Assembly (NCBI GenBank): GCA_023548195.1
Contig: JAJHZJ010000014.1
Coordinates: forward strand, 17,061,718 to 17,125,717
Direction of reading: 5' to 3'
Origin: Bettongia penicillata ogilbyi
Taxonomy: Eukaryota; Chordata; Mammalia; Diprotodontia; Potoroidae
DNA length: 64,000 bases
The notes under the pieces are model-generated. The model was not told the origin of the DNA and did not search any database. It saw only the letters and a list, made by a program, of their open reading frames with translations. Numbering within the stretch: position 1 is the stretch's first letter; every line of letters starts with the position of its first letter. Of this stretch, positions 1-11,407 are shown piece by piece. Made by a program: the position numbers and the translations under genes.

Positions 1-200
1 AGAGTCCTCACTTATTCCTTCTCACCTCCATCCTCTTCCCCTCCATTTTGTAAAAGCTCTTTCTTGCCTCTTTTATGAGATGATTTACTACATTCTACAT
101 CTTCCTTTCTCTTTCTCCCAGTGCATTCCTCCCAAAACTTAATTTTGTTTTTTAGATATCATCCCTTCATATTCAGCAGCTCACCTATGTACATGTGTGT

Positions 201-292
201 GTATGTGTGTATATATATATACATATATATATACACACAGATATATACACACACAGAAAAACACACCAACATATATACACATATATGTAGAT
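201..292. repeat. TA/CA-rich microsatellite
   Basis: Alternating TGTG, TATA and CACA runs over about 90 bp near the 3' end of the minus-strand HAL1-like copy. No gene is affected. Confidence 0.8.
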
Positions 293-457
293 ATTCCCTC
301 CAACTACCCTAATACTGAAAAAGGTTTCATGAGTTACAAATACCTTACTATGTAGGAATATCAACAGTTGAACTTTAGTAAGTCCCTTATGATTTCTCTT
401 TCCTGTTTATCTTTTCATGTTTCTCTTGATTCTTGTGTATGAAAATTAAATTTTCTA

Positions 458-808
458 TTAAGCTCTGGTCTTTTCATCAAGAATGCCTGAAGTCCTCCAT
501 TTCATTGAATATACATTTTTTCCCCCTGAAGGATTATAATAAGTTTTGCTGAATAGGTGATCCTTATTTTTTATCTTACCCTGTTTGACCTCCAGAATAT
601 CATATTCCAAGCCCTCCAATTCTGTTAATATATAAGTTGCTAAATACCATGTTATCCTGATTGTATTTCCACAATACTTGAAATGTTTCTTTCTGGCTGC
701 TTGAAATATTTTCTCCTTGACCTGGGAACTCTGGAATTTGGCTGCAATATTCCTAGGAGTTTTCCTTTGGGGATCTCTTTCAGGAAGTGATTGGTGGATG
801 CTTTCCAT
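458..808 (-). pseudogene. L1 ORF1 remnant, RNA-binding and C-terminal part
   Basis: 116 codons carry the ORF1p signature ERDPQRKTPRNIAAKFQSSQ followed by a KEKIFQAARKK-type stretch, typical of the RRM and C-terminal domain of L1 ORF1p. A closely related sequence lies in plus orientation at 5766-6136. No ORF2 follows at lower coordinates, only simple repeat and the window edge. Confidence 0.75.
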
Positions 809-865
809 TTCTATTTCACCTTCTGGCTCTAGAATATCAGAGCAGTTGTCCTTGAAAGATGATGT

Positions 866-1342
866 CTAGGCTCTTTTTTTGATCATGGTTTTCAGGTAGT
901 CCAACAATTTTTCAATTATCTCTCTTGGACCTATTTTCAAGTCAGTTGTTTTTACAATGAGATATTTCACATTGTCTTCTATTTTTCCATTCTTTTGGCT
1001 TTGTTTTATAAATTCTTGATTTCTCATAAAGTCATCAGCTTCCTTGTGCTCCATTCTAATTTTTAAGGAATTATTTTCTTCAGTAACCTTTTGGATCTCC
1101 TTTTCCATTTGGTCAATTCTGCTTTTTAAGGCATTCTTCTCTTCACTGGCTTTTTGGACCTCTTTTCCCATTTGGGTTAGTCTATTCTTAAAGGTGTTAT
1201 TTTCTTCTGCATTTTGAGGGTCTCCTTTAGCAAGTTGTTGACTCTTATTTTCCTGATTTTCTTGCATCATTCTCGTTTCTCTTCCCAAATTTTCCCCTAC
1301 TTCCCTTACTTGATTTTCAAAATTCTTTTTGAGCTCTTCCAT
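866..1342 (-). pseudogene. L1 ORF1 remnant, coiled-coil part
   Basis: 158 codons beginning MEELKKNFENQVREVGENLG, dominated by Glu/Lys/Asn heptads (for example KNALKSRIDQMEKEIQKVTE). This is the N-terminal coiled coil of L1 ORF1p, the RNA-binding chaperone of the L1 particle. The frame stops at 866, and the RNA-binding half continues in another frame at 808-458, so at least one frameshift separates them. Confidence 0.75.
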
Positions 1343-2399
1343 GGCCTAAGACCAATTCATATTTTCCTTGAAGGTTTTGCTGGAAGGAGCTTTTGACTTT
1401 TACGTCTTCTTCTGGTTGTATGTTTTTATCTTCCTTGTGATCAAGGAAGAATCTATAGTGACTTTTTTGGCTGTTTGCTCATTTTCCCAGCCAATTACTT
1501 GACTTTTGAACTCTTTGTGAAGTGGAGGGAGTATTAACCCATGTGTTAAGGGTTTTGTGCAGCTATTTTCAGAGATATTTCTAGGGACCTGTAAATTTTC
1601 AGTTCTTCCAAGGTGGTGTTTCCCAAAGGAGAGGTATTTATTCCTTTCCTGGCCTGTGCTCTGGTCTGTGAGGAACCATAAGCACTTTTTTCTGCTTGGA
1701 ACTATGAGGAGGATTCCCTCTCCTCTCTCACCACATGCTCCATCATGCCAGCACTCCTCCTTGCCCCAGGACCGCCACCCAGGTCCAACCATGTGCAAAT
1801 GAAGAGAATCCTTTCTCAGAGACAGCAAAGCGATCTCTACAATCCCCCTCTGATCAGCTGCTCAATTCCCCCATCATCTCTAGGCCTAGAGCTCCAAAAG
1901 CAGATGCTGTCCTAGATGCTGAAACTAGGGCCAAACCATGCTCCTCTCTCACCCAGGTCAGATACCTTTCTGACTGACCTTCAAAGTTCTCTTTGGCGCT
2001 TGTGGGTTGAGAAGTCGGGAAACTGCTGTAGCTGCCAGTGATTCAGTGCCCTAATGTCAGCACCAGCCCTGCCTTGGGCATCCCATAGTGGACTCTCCCA
2101 GCCTGGTGCAACAGACCTTTCCTATTGACCTTCCAGACTGTCTTGGGCTGGATATTTGCTTTAGTCTGTCATTCTGTAGCTTTTGCTGCTCTTTAATTTG
2201 TTTAGGTTAATTTTTACAGGTATTTTGAGGTGCTTGGGGGAGAGCTCAAGCAAGTTCCTGCTTTTACTCTGCCATCTTGACTCCAACTCCCCTCAATACT
2301 TGAAACTTTTGAGAACTGTATCTCTCTATTACAGCACTTAGGACGAGTATCTATAGATAGAAGTTGTGGATATAAGCTGACTTTAATGTGATAATACAA

Positions 2400-3450
2400 A
2401 AAAAAACTTAAGAGGTGAAAAAAAGGACTGTACTAGGAGAATAACAAAGGGGAGGCAGAATGTGGTGAATTACATCACATGAAGAGGCACAAAAGACCTA
2501 TTACAGTAAGGGGAAAGAAGGGAGGGGAGTGTTTGAACCTAGCTCAAAGAGAGAATAATATACATATTCAGTTGGGTATAAAATCTGTCTTACACAACAG
2601 GGAAGCAGGAGGGGAAAGCAAAAGAAAATGGATATGTCTGATAGCAGGGAGAGAATATTGAGGAAGGCAGTGATCAAAAGCCAAACACTGGTAAGGAGGC
2701 ACAGCATGAAAGGAGACAGAAATGTATAAAGAGGGGGCAAAACAGGATGGAGGGAAATATACAGTTAGTAATCATAAATGTGAAGTATTAAAAATGAAAA
2801 AGGTGAATTCATCACCAATTAAAGAGGAAATTAAAACAATTATTACAAGCTACAGTGCCCAACTGTAAGCTAATAAATATGACAATCCTAGTGAAACATA
2901 TAAATATTTACAAAAATATAAATTGCCCACATTAACAGAAGAGGAAATAAATTACGTAAATAACCCCATCTCAGAAAAAGAAATTGAACAAGACATCAGT
3001 GAATTCCTTAAGAAAAAAATCACCATGGCCAGATGGATTTACAAGTGAATTCTATCAAACACTTAAAGAACAATTAATTCTAGTACTACATAAACTATTT
3101 GGAACAACAGGCAAAGAAAGAGTCCCACCAAATTCTTTTTATGACACAAATATGGTGCTGATGCTTAAACCCAGAAGAGCCAAAACAGAGAAAGAAAATT
3201 AAAGACCCATTTCCCTAATGAATATTGATCCAAAATTCTAAATAAAACATTACCAAAGAGATTACAGCAATTTATCACCACGATAATACACTATGACCAG
3301 GTAGGATTTATACTAAGTATGTAGGTAAGGCTAGTTCATTTGAAAATTATCAGGATAATTGGCCATATTAATAACAAACTGTCCTCAAAAGAATTCCAGA
3401 CTAGTAAATTACCTGGCAATTGTTCCATAACAACAATCATAAAAGAAATG
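2400..3450 (+). mobile_element. L1 fragment: inter-ORF region and start of the reverse transcriptase
   Basis: 2420-2800 resembles the purine-rich L1 segment also present at 6340-6720. From about 2820, translated pieces match L1 ORF2 just before and within the RT domain: a TEEEINY stretch, then [20 protein letters not shown] at about 3000-3070, then a YRPISLMN-like stretch near 3205. Several frameshifts break the frame. The hit is to ORF2 although the flanking copies lack ORF2. Confidence 0.75.
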
Positions 3451-3949
3451 AAATGAAATATAAAATGCTCCTGAGGCTTTATCTCCCACCTAGTATCTTG
3501 GGATACTTAACTACTGCTGCTGCATCTATGAATTAGTTGAACTATTCTGTGAAGCAATTATTCAGAGTTAAAAAAAAAATCCAAACAGAAAACTATTAGA
3601 CCAAAGAGAGATAAACTAGGATTTTAATCCTATATAACAACTGGTTTCAAATACATATTCTGCCTGGAGGTGGGATAAAATTTCATTTTCATTTGAGCTC
3701 ATCTTGTCACCTTGTAGAAAAAGGAGGAAATGCACCTCATCATTTCACTGGAGAGGTAGGAGACTAGAAGCAAGGGATGCTACATATACTGTTAAATGTG
3801 GGTAACATGCCAGTTGATTTGGATTAACGTATATTTTGCTTGTTTTGATTTGATTATTTTTTGTTTGTGTTTTGGTTTGTTTTATAAAGAAAGGTTGGGG
3901 AAGTAATAGCGTATGTTTGGAAATAATTACCATATAAAGATAGGATTTA

Positions 3950-4500
3950 AAAAAAAAATATCCAAAACCATGACTCAGAGATTACACAGATAGGATATAT
4001 GCCCAACAATGAGAATCACAAAAAAAATACCTTATATATATTAAAATATTTAGAGCAGCATTGTTTTTTGTCAAAAAACTGGAAATAAAGTAGATGAGCA
4101 TTGATTAAGGAATAGTCAAACAAATTGTGGTATATCAATCTAATGGAATATTATTGTGAAAATTAAGAATATACTGAATACAAAGAATCATGGAAAGCCT
4201 AATATGAATTTGTGACAATGACTAAATCAATGCAAAAGAACAATAACACAACAGAAGTGAACACTGAAATTATAAGACTAAACCTCGTCCCAAGGAAGAG
4301 ATATGAAAGAGATTTCCCTCTGCTTCTTTGTGGTAGTGAGGAACCATGGAACTGAAACATTGAGTTTAATGTTAGGCTTTTAAAAATATTTTGAATTAGG
4401 TTTATTTTTTCCCTTTATTTTTAATTCTTTATTAAAAGAGATAGCAAGTAAGGGTGAGAGGGACACAATGAGAAATGCAGGTGAATACATAAAAACAAGA
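3950..4500 (+). mobile_element. L1 3'-end fragment, old
   Basis: Degenerate match to the end of L1 ORF2 (aaattgtggtatatcaatct near 4120, then a GGAATATTATTG-like stretch) and the 3'UTR. The same landmark occurs better preserved at 15470-15520. 3451-3949 holds no feature I can name. Confidence 0.55.
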
Positions 4501-4526
4501 GGTCAATAAAAACTTGTTTTTTAAAA

Positions 4527-7085
4527 ATGAAAACAGGACAAGCGGAGCCAAGATGGGGGATTTGTTACAGCTCTCACCCCAAACCCAGCCAAAATGACTC
4601 TAAACAAATTCTGGAGCTGCAGAACCAACAGAATGACAGAATGAAGCAAATCTCCAGCCCAAGACAGCCTGGAAGACTGACAGGAAGCATCTATCATGCT
4701 GTGCTGGGAGCACAGCACAGTCCAGTTCGGGCAATGCCAGGAAAGATGGGATTGAAGCAATGCCGAGGAGAATGAATCTCTGGCACCTGTGGTGGTTTCC
4801 AGACTTCATGACTCCAAAACGCTGAGGACAAATTGGAAGGTCAGTAGAAAAAACCTGTGGGACCTGTGTGGGAGAGGGGAGTGGTCCAGCCCCAGGCCCA
4901 GGGTGGTGGAAGGGGGTGAAAGAGCATGGGGCAGGAGCAACAGGGGGAGGGGCAGAAACTATTTCTGTAGCTCTAGGTCCACAGATTAGGGGGGGATTGA
5001 GCAGCGGACAGTATACTCCCACACACACTGGAAGCAAAAAACTACCTTGACAAAGAGCTCAAAAGTCAAGTAAATAGCTGGGGAAAAGAACAAAAACAGG
5101 AAAGAGAATCAGACTATAGTATCTTACTTTGGTGACAAGAAAGATCAAAACATACAACCAGAAAGAGACAAGAAAGTCAAAGCTCCTACATTCAAAGCCT
5201 CCAAGAAAAATATGAATTGGTCTCAGGTCACGGAAGAGCTCAGAAAAGATTTTGAAAATTAAGTAAGAAAAGTAGAGCAAAAATTGGGAAGAGAAATGAG
5301 AGTAACGCAAGAAAACCATAAAAAAATCAAGTGCTTGCTAAATTTTAGGAGACACAAAAAAAGGTGAAGAAAATAACACTTTAAAAACTACATTAACCCA
5401 AAGGGCAAAAGAGATCCAAAAAAATCAATAAGGAGAAGAAGAATGTCTTTAAAAGCAGAATTGACCAGATGGAAAAGGATGTCCAAAAGCTCACTGAAGA
5501 AAATAATTCCTTAAAAATTAGAATGGAGCAGATGGAAGCTAATTACTTTATGAAAAATCAAGAAATTACAAAACTAAACCAAAAGAATAAAAAAATAGTA
5601 GACAATGGGAAATATCTCATTAGAAAGGCAACTGACTCAGGACATAGATCCAGGGGGAACATTTTAAAAATTACTGGATTATCTGAAAGCTATGATCAAA
5701 AAATAGACTAGATATCATCCTTCAAGAAATTATCAAGGAAAATTGCCCTGATATTCTAGAACCAGATGATAAAACAAGTTTTGAAAGAATATACCGATCA
5801 CCTCCTGAAAGAGATCCCAAAAGGAAAATTCCTAGGAATTAGTGTAATCAAATTTCAGAGTCCCCAAGTCAAGGAGAAAATACTGCAAGCAGCTAGAAAG
5901 AAACAATTTAAGTGTCATGGAAATATAATCAGGATAACACAAGATCTAGCAGCTTCTACATTAAGGGACTGCAGAAGCAGATTCCAGAAGTCAAACGAAC
6001 TAGGATTAAAACCAAGAATTACCTTCCCAGCAAAACTGAGTATAATACTTCAGAGGAAAAAAAATGGTCATGCAATGAAAGAGACTTTTTAAGCATTCTT
6101 GATGAAAAGACCAGAGGTGAACAGAAAATCGTCTGACTTTCAAACACAAGAATCAAGAGAAGCATAAAAAGGTAAACAGGAAAAAGAAGTCATAAGGGGC
6201 TTACTAAAGTTGAACTGTTTATATTCCTACATGGAAAGATAATGTTTACAACTCTTGAGACTTTTCTCAGTATTAGGGTACTTGGAGGGATTATATACAT
6301 ATAAACAGAGGGCACAGGGTGAGTTGAATAGGAAAAGATGATATATAAAAAAATAAAGGGTTGAAAAAGAAATATACTGGGAGGAGAAAGGAAGAAATAG
6401 AATGGGGCAAATTATCTCATATAAAAGAGGCAAGAGAAAGATTTTTCAGTAGAGGGAAAGAGTAAATCTTACTGTCACCACATTTACCTTAAGGAAGGAA
6501 TAACATGCACACTCAATTTGGTATGAAAAAGTATCTTACACTATAGGAAAGTAGGGGGGAAGGGGATACCTGGGGGAGGAGGATGACAGAAGGGAGGGCA
6601 AATGGAAGGAGGGGGTAATTAGAAGTAAACACTTTTGCTGAGAAATAGGGTCAAAAGAGAGAGTAGAATAAATGGGGGACAGGATTGGATGGAAGGAAAT
6701 ATAGTTAGTCTTTCACAATACGACTGTCATGGAAGTGTTTTGTATAACCACACATGTATAATCTGTTTGCTTGCCTTCTCAGTGGGGATGAGTAGGGAGG
6801 TAGGGAGAGATGCTGGAATTCAAAGTTTTAAAAACAAATGTTAACAACTGTTTTTACATGCAACTGGGAAATAAGATATACAGGCAATCTATGTTGCCCT
6901 CCAAGAAAACAGAGGGGATGGGGATAAGAAAAGGGAGGGCAGATTGATGGAAGTGGTAATTAGAATGCACACTGGTGGTGGGAGGAAGACAGAGATGCAA
7001 AGAAAATTTGGAACTCGAAATCTTGTGGAAGTGAATGTTGAAATTAAAAATAAATAAATTTAAAATGAAAAAAATGAAAACAAAA
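4527..7085 (+). mobile_element. HAL1-like L1 with 5'UTR, ORF1 and 3' end but no ORF2
   Basis: The element starts near 4540 with GGAGCCAAGATGGGGG, an L1 5' motif, then has a GC-rich 5'UTR to about 5040, a lysine-rich approach, and ORF1 remnants at 5469-6136. After ORF1 there is only purine-rich non-coding sequence, ending near 7085 in the GTGGAAGTGAATGTTGAAA / TAAATAAA tail typical of L1 3' ends. About 2.5 kb with no ORF2 fits the half-L1 (HAL1) organisation known in mammals. Internal deletion of a full L1 is the alternative. Confidence 0.7.
5469..6136 (+). pseudogene. L1/HAL1 ORF1 remnant
   Basis: Two main frames, 5469-5711 and 5766-6092 with an overlapping continuation to 6136, carry the coiled coil (TEENNSLKIRMEQMEA) and the RNA-binding half (ending LDEKTRGEQ). 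A stop after DQKID at 5711 and the frame change near 5760 and 5950 make it non-functional. It is a close relative of the minus-strand copy at 458-1342. Confidence 0.75.
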
Positions 7086-7379
7086 TTCAATCCAATAACT
7101 TATCTTTATAACTACTCAAGTGACACTCAAGTGATTACAATGATAACTGTCAACTATTGTTTGATGGTATGACTACGGATTGATAAACTTATAATGACAG
7201 GATTCTAACATGGAGTCACTTAGTATTATGGTTTTAAGGCCCATAGCAGTATATAAACAACACAGACAACTTATAGTTTCCCATAGTTAACTCTGTGTCA
7301 AGAATGCTTGAATCTTTTTGACTGGATGAACTCTTCACCTGCAACAGGACCCCTTATAGTCATTCTCCTTTTGTTGCCT

Positions 7380-8560
7380 TAAAAAGTTATGTTAACTCCA
7401 CCAATTTGTGGTACTACTAAAGACATGTTGTCAAATGCTTTCAATAAGGATGAACATGGCATCAAGGTCAGTTATCCCACTAATGGTAAATTCTGCAATT
7501 TGAAAAGGCTTCCAGTCACAACCAAAGTGGAGGGTGTGGTGCATGATTTTCTGTTTGCAGATGACTGTGCCCTCAATGCAGCCTCTGAAGCTGAGATGCA
7601 ACAAAGTATGGATCAATTCTCTGTTGAGTATGCTAATTTTGGCCTAACAATTAGCATCAAGAAAACACAGATGCTCCATCAGCCACCACCACACCATCCA
7701 TACGTGTAACCATCAGTTACAGCAAATGCAGAAGTTCTGAATGCTGTGGATTAGTTCACTTACCTTGGTAGTGTACTTTCCAGGGATGAGAACACATTGA
7801 TAATAAGGCTGACTCACATATTGCCAAACCTAGCTCAGTGTTTGGGAGACTCTGAAGGAAAGTATGGGGGAGAAGGGATATTAGACTGACTACCAAATTG
7901 AAGATCTATAGAGCTGTTGTGCTAACCTCATTGTATGGCTGTGAAACCTGGACAGTCAGTATACCAGTGCTATGCCAGGAAGCTGAATCACTTCCATTTG
8001 AATTGTCTTAGGAAGATTCCGAAGATCACCTGGCAGGATAAGGTACCAGAAAATCCTTAGTTGAACTAAACTGCCAAGCATTCAAACTATGCTTCAGAGA
8101 GTGCCAACACAGATGGGCAGGCTATGTTGTTCAGATGGAAAACCTACACTTGTCAATGAGACTATTTTATGGAGAACTCAACAGGGCAAGCAGATGGTGT
8201 TCAGAAGAAGTGATACAAGGACACTCTCAACGTCTCAGGAACTTTGGAATTGTGTGACATGGGAGACACTGGCACAGGATGGTGTGCCCACATCAGAGAA
8301 GGTGCTGTGCTTTATGAACGAAGTAGAATTGAAATAACTCCAAAGTAATGCAGGATGGGCAAATTTAGAGCAGCCATCGCAAATTTCACATGAACTATTT
8401 ATGCCCAATCTGTGGTGGAGCATTCCGAGCTTGTATTGGTCTGATCGCAGTTGGACACGCTGAAACTTGACTTTATTATAGTGATATCATTTTGGTCCTT
8501 CAAGAAATGTCATGTTGGTCCTTCAAAAACGAAGGACAACAATCAACCAAGAAATTCCCC
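7380..8560 (+). mobile_element. RTE (BovB-like) LINE, 3' part
   Basis: The frame at 7389-7709 contains the RT active-site block FLFADDCALNAASEAEMQQS followed by FGLTISIKKTQ, characteristic of RTE-clade LINEs. Downstream, broken frames lead to a C2H2-finger-like tail (CPICGGAFRACIGLI, about 8408-8452) found at the end of RTE proteins. The element ends near 8550 with the short GGTCCTTC / GAAGGAC inverted motif typical of this family. 7086-7379 is unassigned. Confidence 0.8.
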
Positions 8561-8564
8561 TATC

Positions 8565-8895
8565 CAAGACTCACTCAAGCCTGGTATTGATAAGTAATCC
8601 CAAAACTTTTCCACCACATCTGGGTCTAATTAGGAAAGCCCCCTCCTACATCTGGCATTGATTACCTGTTCTCAATCAACCCCATTCTTAAGGTAGCTAA
8701 TCTCACCATATGAACCCCAACTTTGTGTGTTTCCTCCCTAATCTGTCCCTCCTCCTCATGCTGAATTTCCTTTATCCATGAGAATGAACCCAACTGTTTA
8801 AACTGCCATATGTTGTGTGCATGTGCATATGCTTTGTCTGTTTGCTGTGTCATATAATAATAAAACTTGTAACTATCATTTTTCTGAGTACAAAT
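8565..8895 (+). repeat. Possible solo LTR
   Basis: A pyrimidine-rich stretch ending in a polyadenylation-like ATAATAATAAAACTT near 8860 and lying directly after the RTE tail. The shape suggests an LTR, but I could not recognise the family or find a target-site duplication. Confidence 0.35.
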
Positions 8896-8937
8896 TTTCT
8901 AGAAATTCCCAAACCCAGGTATCCTGTTTAAAACTAA

Positions 8938-9660
8938 GCTGGGAAGTCAAATAAAGGGGTGGATTAATTAGGCTATGAAGGGCTTTTGAACACCAGATGA
9001 TTTTTTATTTGATCCTGGAGGTGATAGGAAAACACGAATTTACTGAAGAGAGGGTGATACAGTTGGACTTGCACTTGAGGAAAATTACTTTGGTAGATGA
9101 ATAGGAGAAGGATTAAGGTAGAAAGAACTCTACCAAGACAGTATAACAATTACTTCAGGCATGCACTGGTTAGAGTCTACACAAAAATGGCACCAACATT
9201 AAAGGGGGAGTTCAAGAGATCTTGCAGGCCTCAACAATAGATCAGAAATGGGAGGTGAGAGACAGTAAGGAGAATCAAAGATGACATCTAGGTTGCAAGT
9301 CTGGGGAACTGTAAGGATGGTGGTGCCCTTGACAGCAGTAGTGAAGTTCAGAAGGGGAATTGCTTTAGAGGGGAAAGACAATAAATTCAGTTTTGAACAT
9401 GCTGAGTTTAAGCTGTCTACTAGACATCTACTACAAGATGTGTGAAAAGCAGTTTGAGATGCAGGATGAGGGGTTAAAACTAGATAGGCAGATTTAAGAA
9501 TTATCAGCATAGAAATGACAATTAAATTCATAGAAGCTGATAAGATCATCAAGTGAAGTAGTATATACAGAGAAGAGAACCTAGGATAGAGTCCTGTAGA
9601 ATACCCTATGTTTAGGAGGCATATGAGGATCCAGCAAAACAGACAGAAGAGTCACGAGAG
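8938..9660 (+). repeat. Ancient mammalian interspersed repeat, 3' portion
   Basis: Contains landmarks I recognise from a widespread, very old mammalian repeat: TTTGATCCTGGAGGTGATAG near 9011, a GATGACATCTAGGTT stretch near 9278, and AACATGCTGAGTTTAAGCTG near 9397. Part of it recurs at 62510-62580. I do not assign a class. The minus-strand frame at 9199-9552 is a shadow of it. 9661-10300 contains a weak related piece at 9720-9850 and otherwise nothing I can name. Confidence 0.55.
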
Positions 9661-10302
9661 AGGTAGAAATCATTTGCCTAAGTGATCAAGCTATCTAAAA
9701 AACAAAGATACTTTCTTCATTTTACTTATTAAGTAACAAATATGAAATATGAAGCTCTATAGTAGGCATTACAAAGAAGTGTAAGACATGCTCTCTGCCC
9801 TCAAGGAACTTAAACTAACCTAGATAGGGATATAAGACCTAACATTTGAAAAGTTTTTTAAAATGATATGACTGTAATTAAACTTAACAAAATAGCATTT
9901 ATGTATCTGCCTAATGAATGGTACACTAAGTTAAAATGAGGAAAAGAGAACTAGAAACCATAATTACCAAAAACAGTGAGTTCCAACAATAAATCATTAT
10001 TCTCCCTTCAATAACGCTACAGAACATGTAATGAACCTGAACTGCATTTCAAGAATATAATTTTAATGTATACATAAATTTGTAAATACCATTTAACCAC
10101 CAATAATTTAAAAAAAAATTCCTTTCAATGTATAAGATCAAACAATATTGCCACATTTCATGAGTGAGCAAAAAGTAAAGGTTTATTAACTAAATTATAA
10201 ATTGTATTGAATTATATTTTTACCTTCCTAATTGGCAAAATACATCAACACAGTGACAAAACTTTCTGGGAAGTGACTAAGTTCTATATGTTATGAAACT
10301 GA

Positions 10303-10320
10303 AACACAGACACAGACACA

Positions 10321-10370
<50 letters not shown>
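10303..10370. repeat. (CA)n microsatellite beside the exon 11 donor
   Basis: Imperfect CACAGA units from about 10303 pass into a pure (AC)n run at 10322-10370. In the gene sense it is a (GT)n tract of about 24 units starting 18 nt into intron 11. Confidence 0.97.
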
Positions 10371-10374
<4 letters not shown>

Positions 10375-10388
10375 CCCTTTAATTTTAC

Positions 10389-10586
10389 CTCCTCTTTTTC
10401 TTTTCCTTCTTCTGATAAAACATCAGCTTCTACATCACTCTCAATGCAAGGTAAATTTGCAGAAGTAATCTCAATTTCCTCAGGCTCCTGCATGAACAAA
10501 GGTTTCTCCTCCTGTTGAATCCATTCCTGATACACTTTCACTACTTTTCTCATGGCAGCTGCTTCACAAATTGGTAATAAAAATGC
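10389..10586 (-). CDS. RALGAPA1: RALGAPA1 coding exon 11 (last in the window)
   Basis: A 198-nt, 66-codon symmetrical exon starts [20 protein letters not shown] and ends in an acidic Glu/Lys-rich stretch. It matches about residues 418-483 of human RALGAPA1; the last 25 residues have diverged more than the rest. The acceptor is TCTTTGACTAG and the donor GTAAAATT. The donor lies only 17 nt before a pure (TG)n tract in the gene sense. The long reading frame beyond the donor is intron translated through that repeat and is not protein. Exon 12 was not found down to position 1. Confidence 0.96.
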
Positions 10587-10774
10587 CTAGTCAAAGACAC
10601 AAAAACATTACTATGATGACAGATATTGCAACATTCTCCTTTGCTGAAGCAGCAGGTATGTATTAATTCTGATACAGAATGGGAGATATAAAAAATTCCC
10701 CAAACAGTAAAACCAACTAAATTGTGGTCTGAATAACATTCTCTCTTGCCTCCATTTTCAAACAACTGTCAAGT

Positions 10775-11110
10775 AAACTTACAAAATTAACAAATGAAAG
10801 AATTATTAAGCACTTACCATATAGCTAGATACTGTGCAGATACAAAAGCAAGACAAGTATCAGCCCTCAAATATTTTACATTCTAATAATTGGAGACAAC
10901 ACATAGAAGGAGTAGTAGCCAGGAAAAGGGGCATGATCTGGAAAATCACAAGGACTGTGAGTGGAAAAACAGGTCAGGACAATTGATGGGCTTTTTCTAA
11001 GAGCAATAGTAGTGTTAACTGGATGAGAATTCCCAGAGCAAAAGATGCAAAGGGTGGAGAACACTTGTGTCAAATCAAAAAATTGCTAGAACCAAAGAGC
11101 AGGGTTGGTT
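10775..11110 (+). repeat. Second copy of the ancient mammalian repeat, 5' portion
   Basis: Begins with the characteristic 'attattaagcacttaccata ... gatactgtgcagatacaaaa' pattern, followed by a 'cattctaataattggagac' stretch. Similar openings occur at 39870 and 62086. Assignment is by eye. Confidence 0.5.
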
Positions 11111-11141
11111 CTGAGGTCAACTAGATATAGGGAAACAGGCA

Positions 11142-11407
11142 GCTAGGTGGCACAGTGGATACAGTGATGGGTCTGCAGTCAGGAAAACTCATTTTTCTGA
11201 GTTCAAATCTGACCTCAGACCTAGCTATGTGACCTTGGGTAAGTTACTTCACCCTGTTTACCTCAGTTTCCTCATCTGCAAAATGAGCTAGAGAAGGAAA
11301 TGACAAACTACTCCAGTATATTTGCAAAGAAAACCCAGTATATTTGCAAAGAAAACTCCAAATGGGATTAGTAAAAGTCAGATATGACTGAAAAAAATGA
11401 ACAAGAG
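11142..11407 (+). mobile_element. Marsupial tRNA-headed SINE with RTE-type tail
   Basis: Head 'ggcagctaggtggcacagtg', then a pol III B-box-like 'gagttcaaatctgacctcag', then 'cctcagtttcctcatctgca'. It finishes with an RTE-like tail (AAATGGGATTAGTAAAAGTC, then ATATGACTGAA). This layout is typical of marsupial SINEs mobilised by RTE/BovB LINEs. It carries a perfect 22-bp tandem duplication at 11313-11356. Confidence 0.85.

Larger units (their letters stand above)
1..2293 (-). mobile_element. L1 / HAL1-like LINE, 5' half with 5'UTR and decayed ORF1
   Basis: Read on the minus strand, the element begins near 2293 with the GGAGTCAAGATGGCAGAG motif found at the start of marsupial L1 transcripts. It runs through a GC-richer 5'UTR (about 1400-2270), then through ORF1 remnants at 1342-866 and 808-458, and on into the sequence after ORF1. 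The same order and similar sequence recur in plus orientation at 4527-7085. The low-coordinate end is cut by the window edge or by the TA/CA repeat near 200-290. Confidence 0.8.

Noticed and set aside
1400..1828. 142-residue minus-strand frame upstream of ORF1
   Set aside because: It lies in the L1 5'UTR, has no recognisable domain, and is not repeated as a frame in the other L1 copies.
4600..5037. 145-residue proline-rich minus-strand frame
   Set aside because: It is the complement of the GC-rich 5'UTR of the plus-strand L1 and has no independent support.
9199..9552. 117-residue minus-strand frame
   Set aside because: It is antisense to an old interspersed repeat and no splice or promoter context supports it.
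1..10388. RALGAPA1 exon 12
   Set aside because: No minus-strand frame resembling the expected continuation was found; the stretch is filled with LINE remains.
10284..10553. 89-residue minus-strand frame ending in a long Cys-Val run
   Set aside because: Only the part above 10389 is exon; the Cys-Val run is the (TG)n microsatellite translated past the splice donor.
11142..11220. tRNA gene
   Set aside because: The tRNA-like B-box belongs to a SINE head; there is no cloverleaf with intact acceptor stem.
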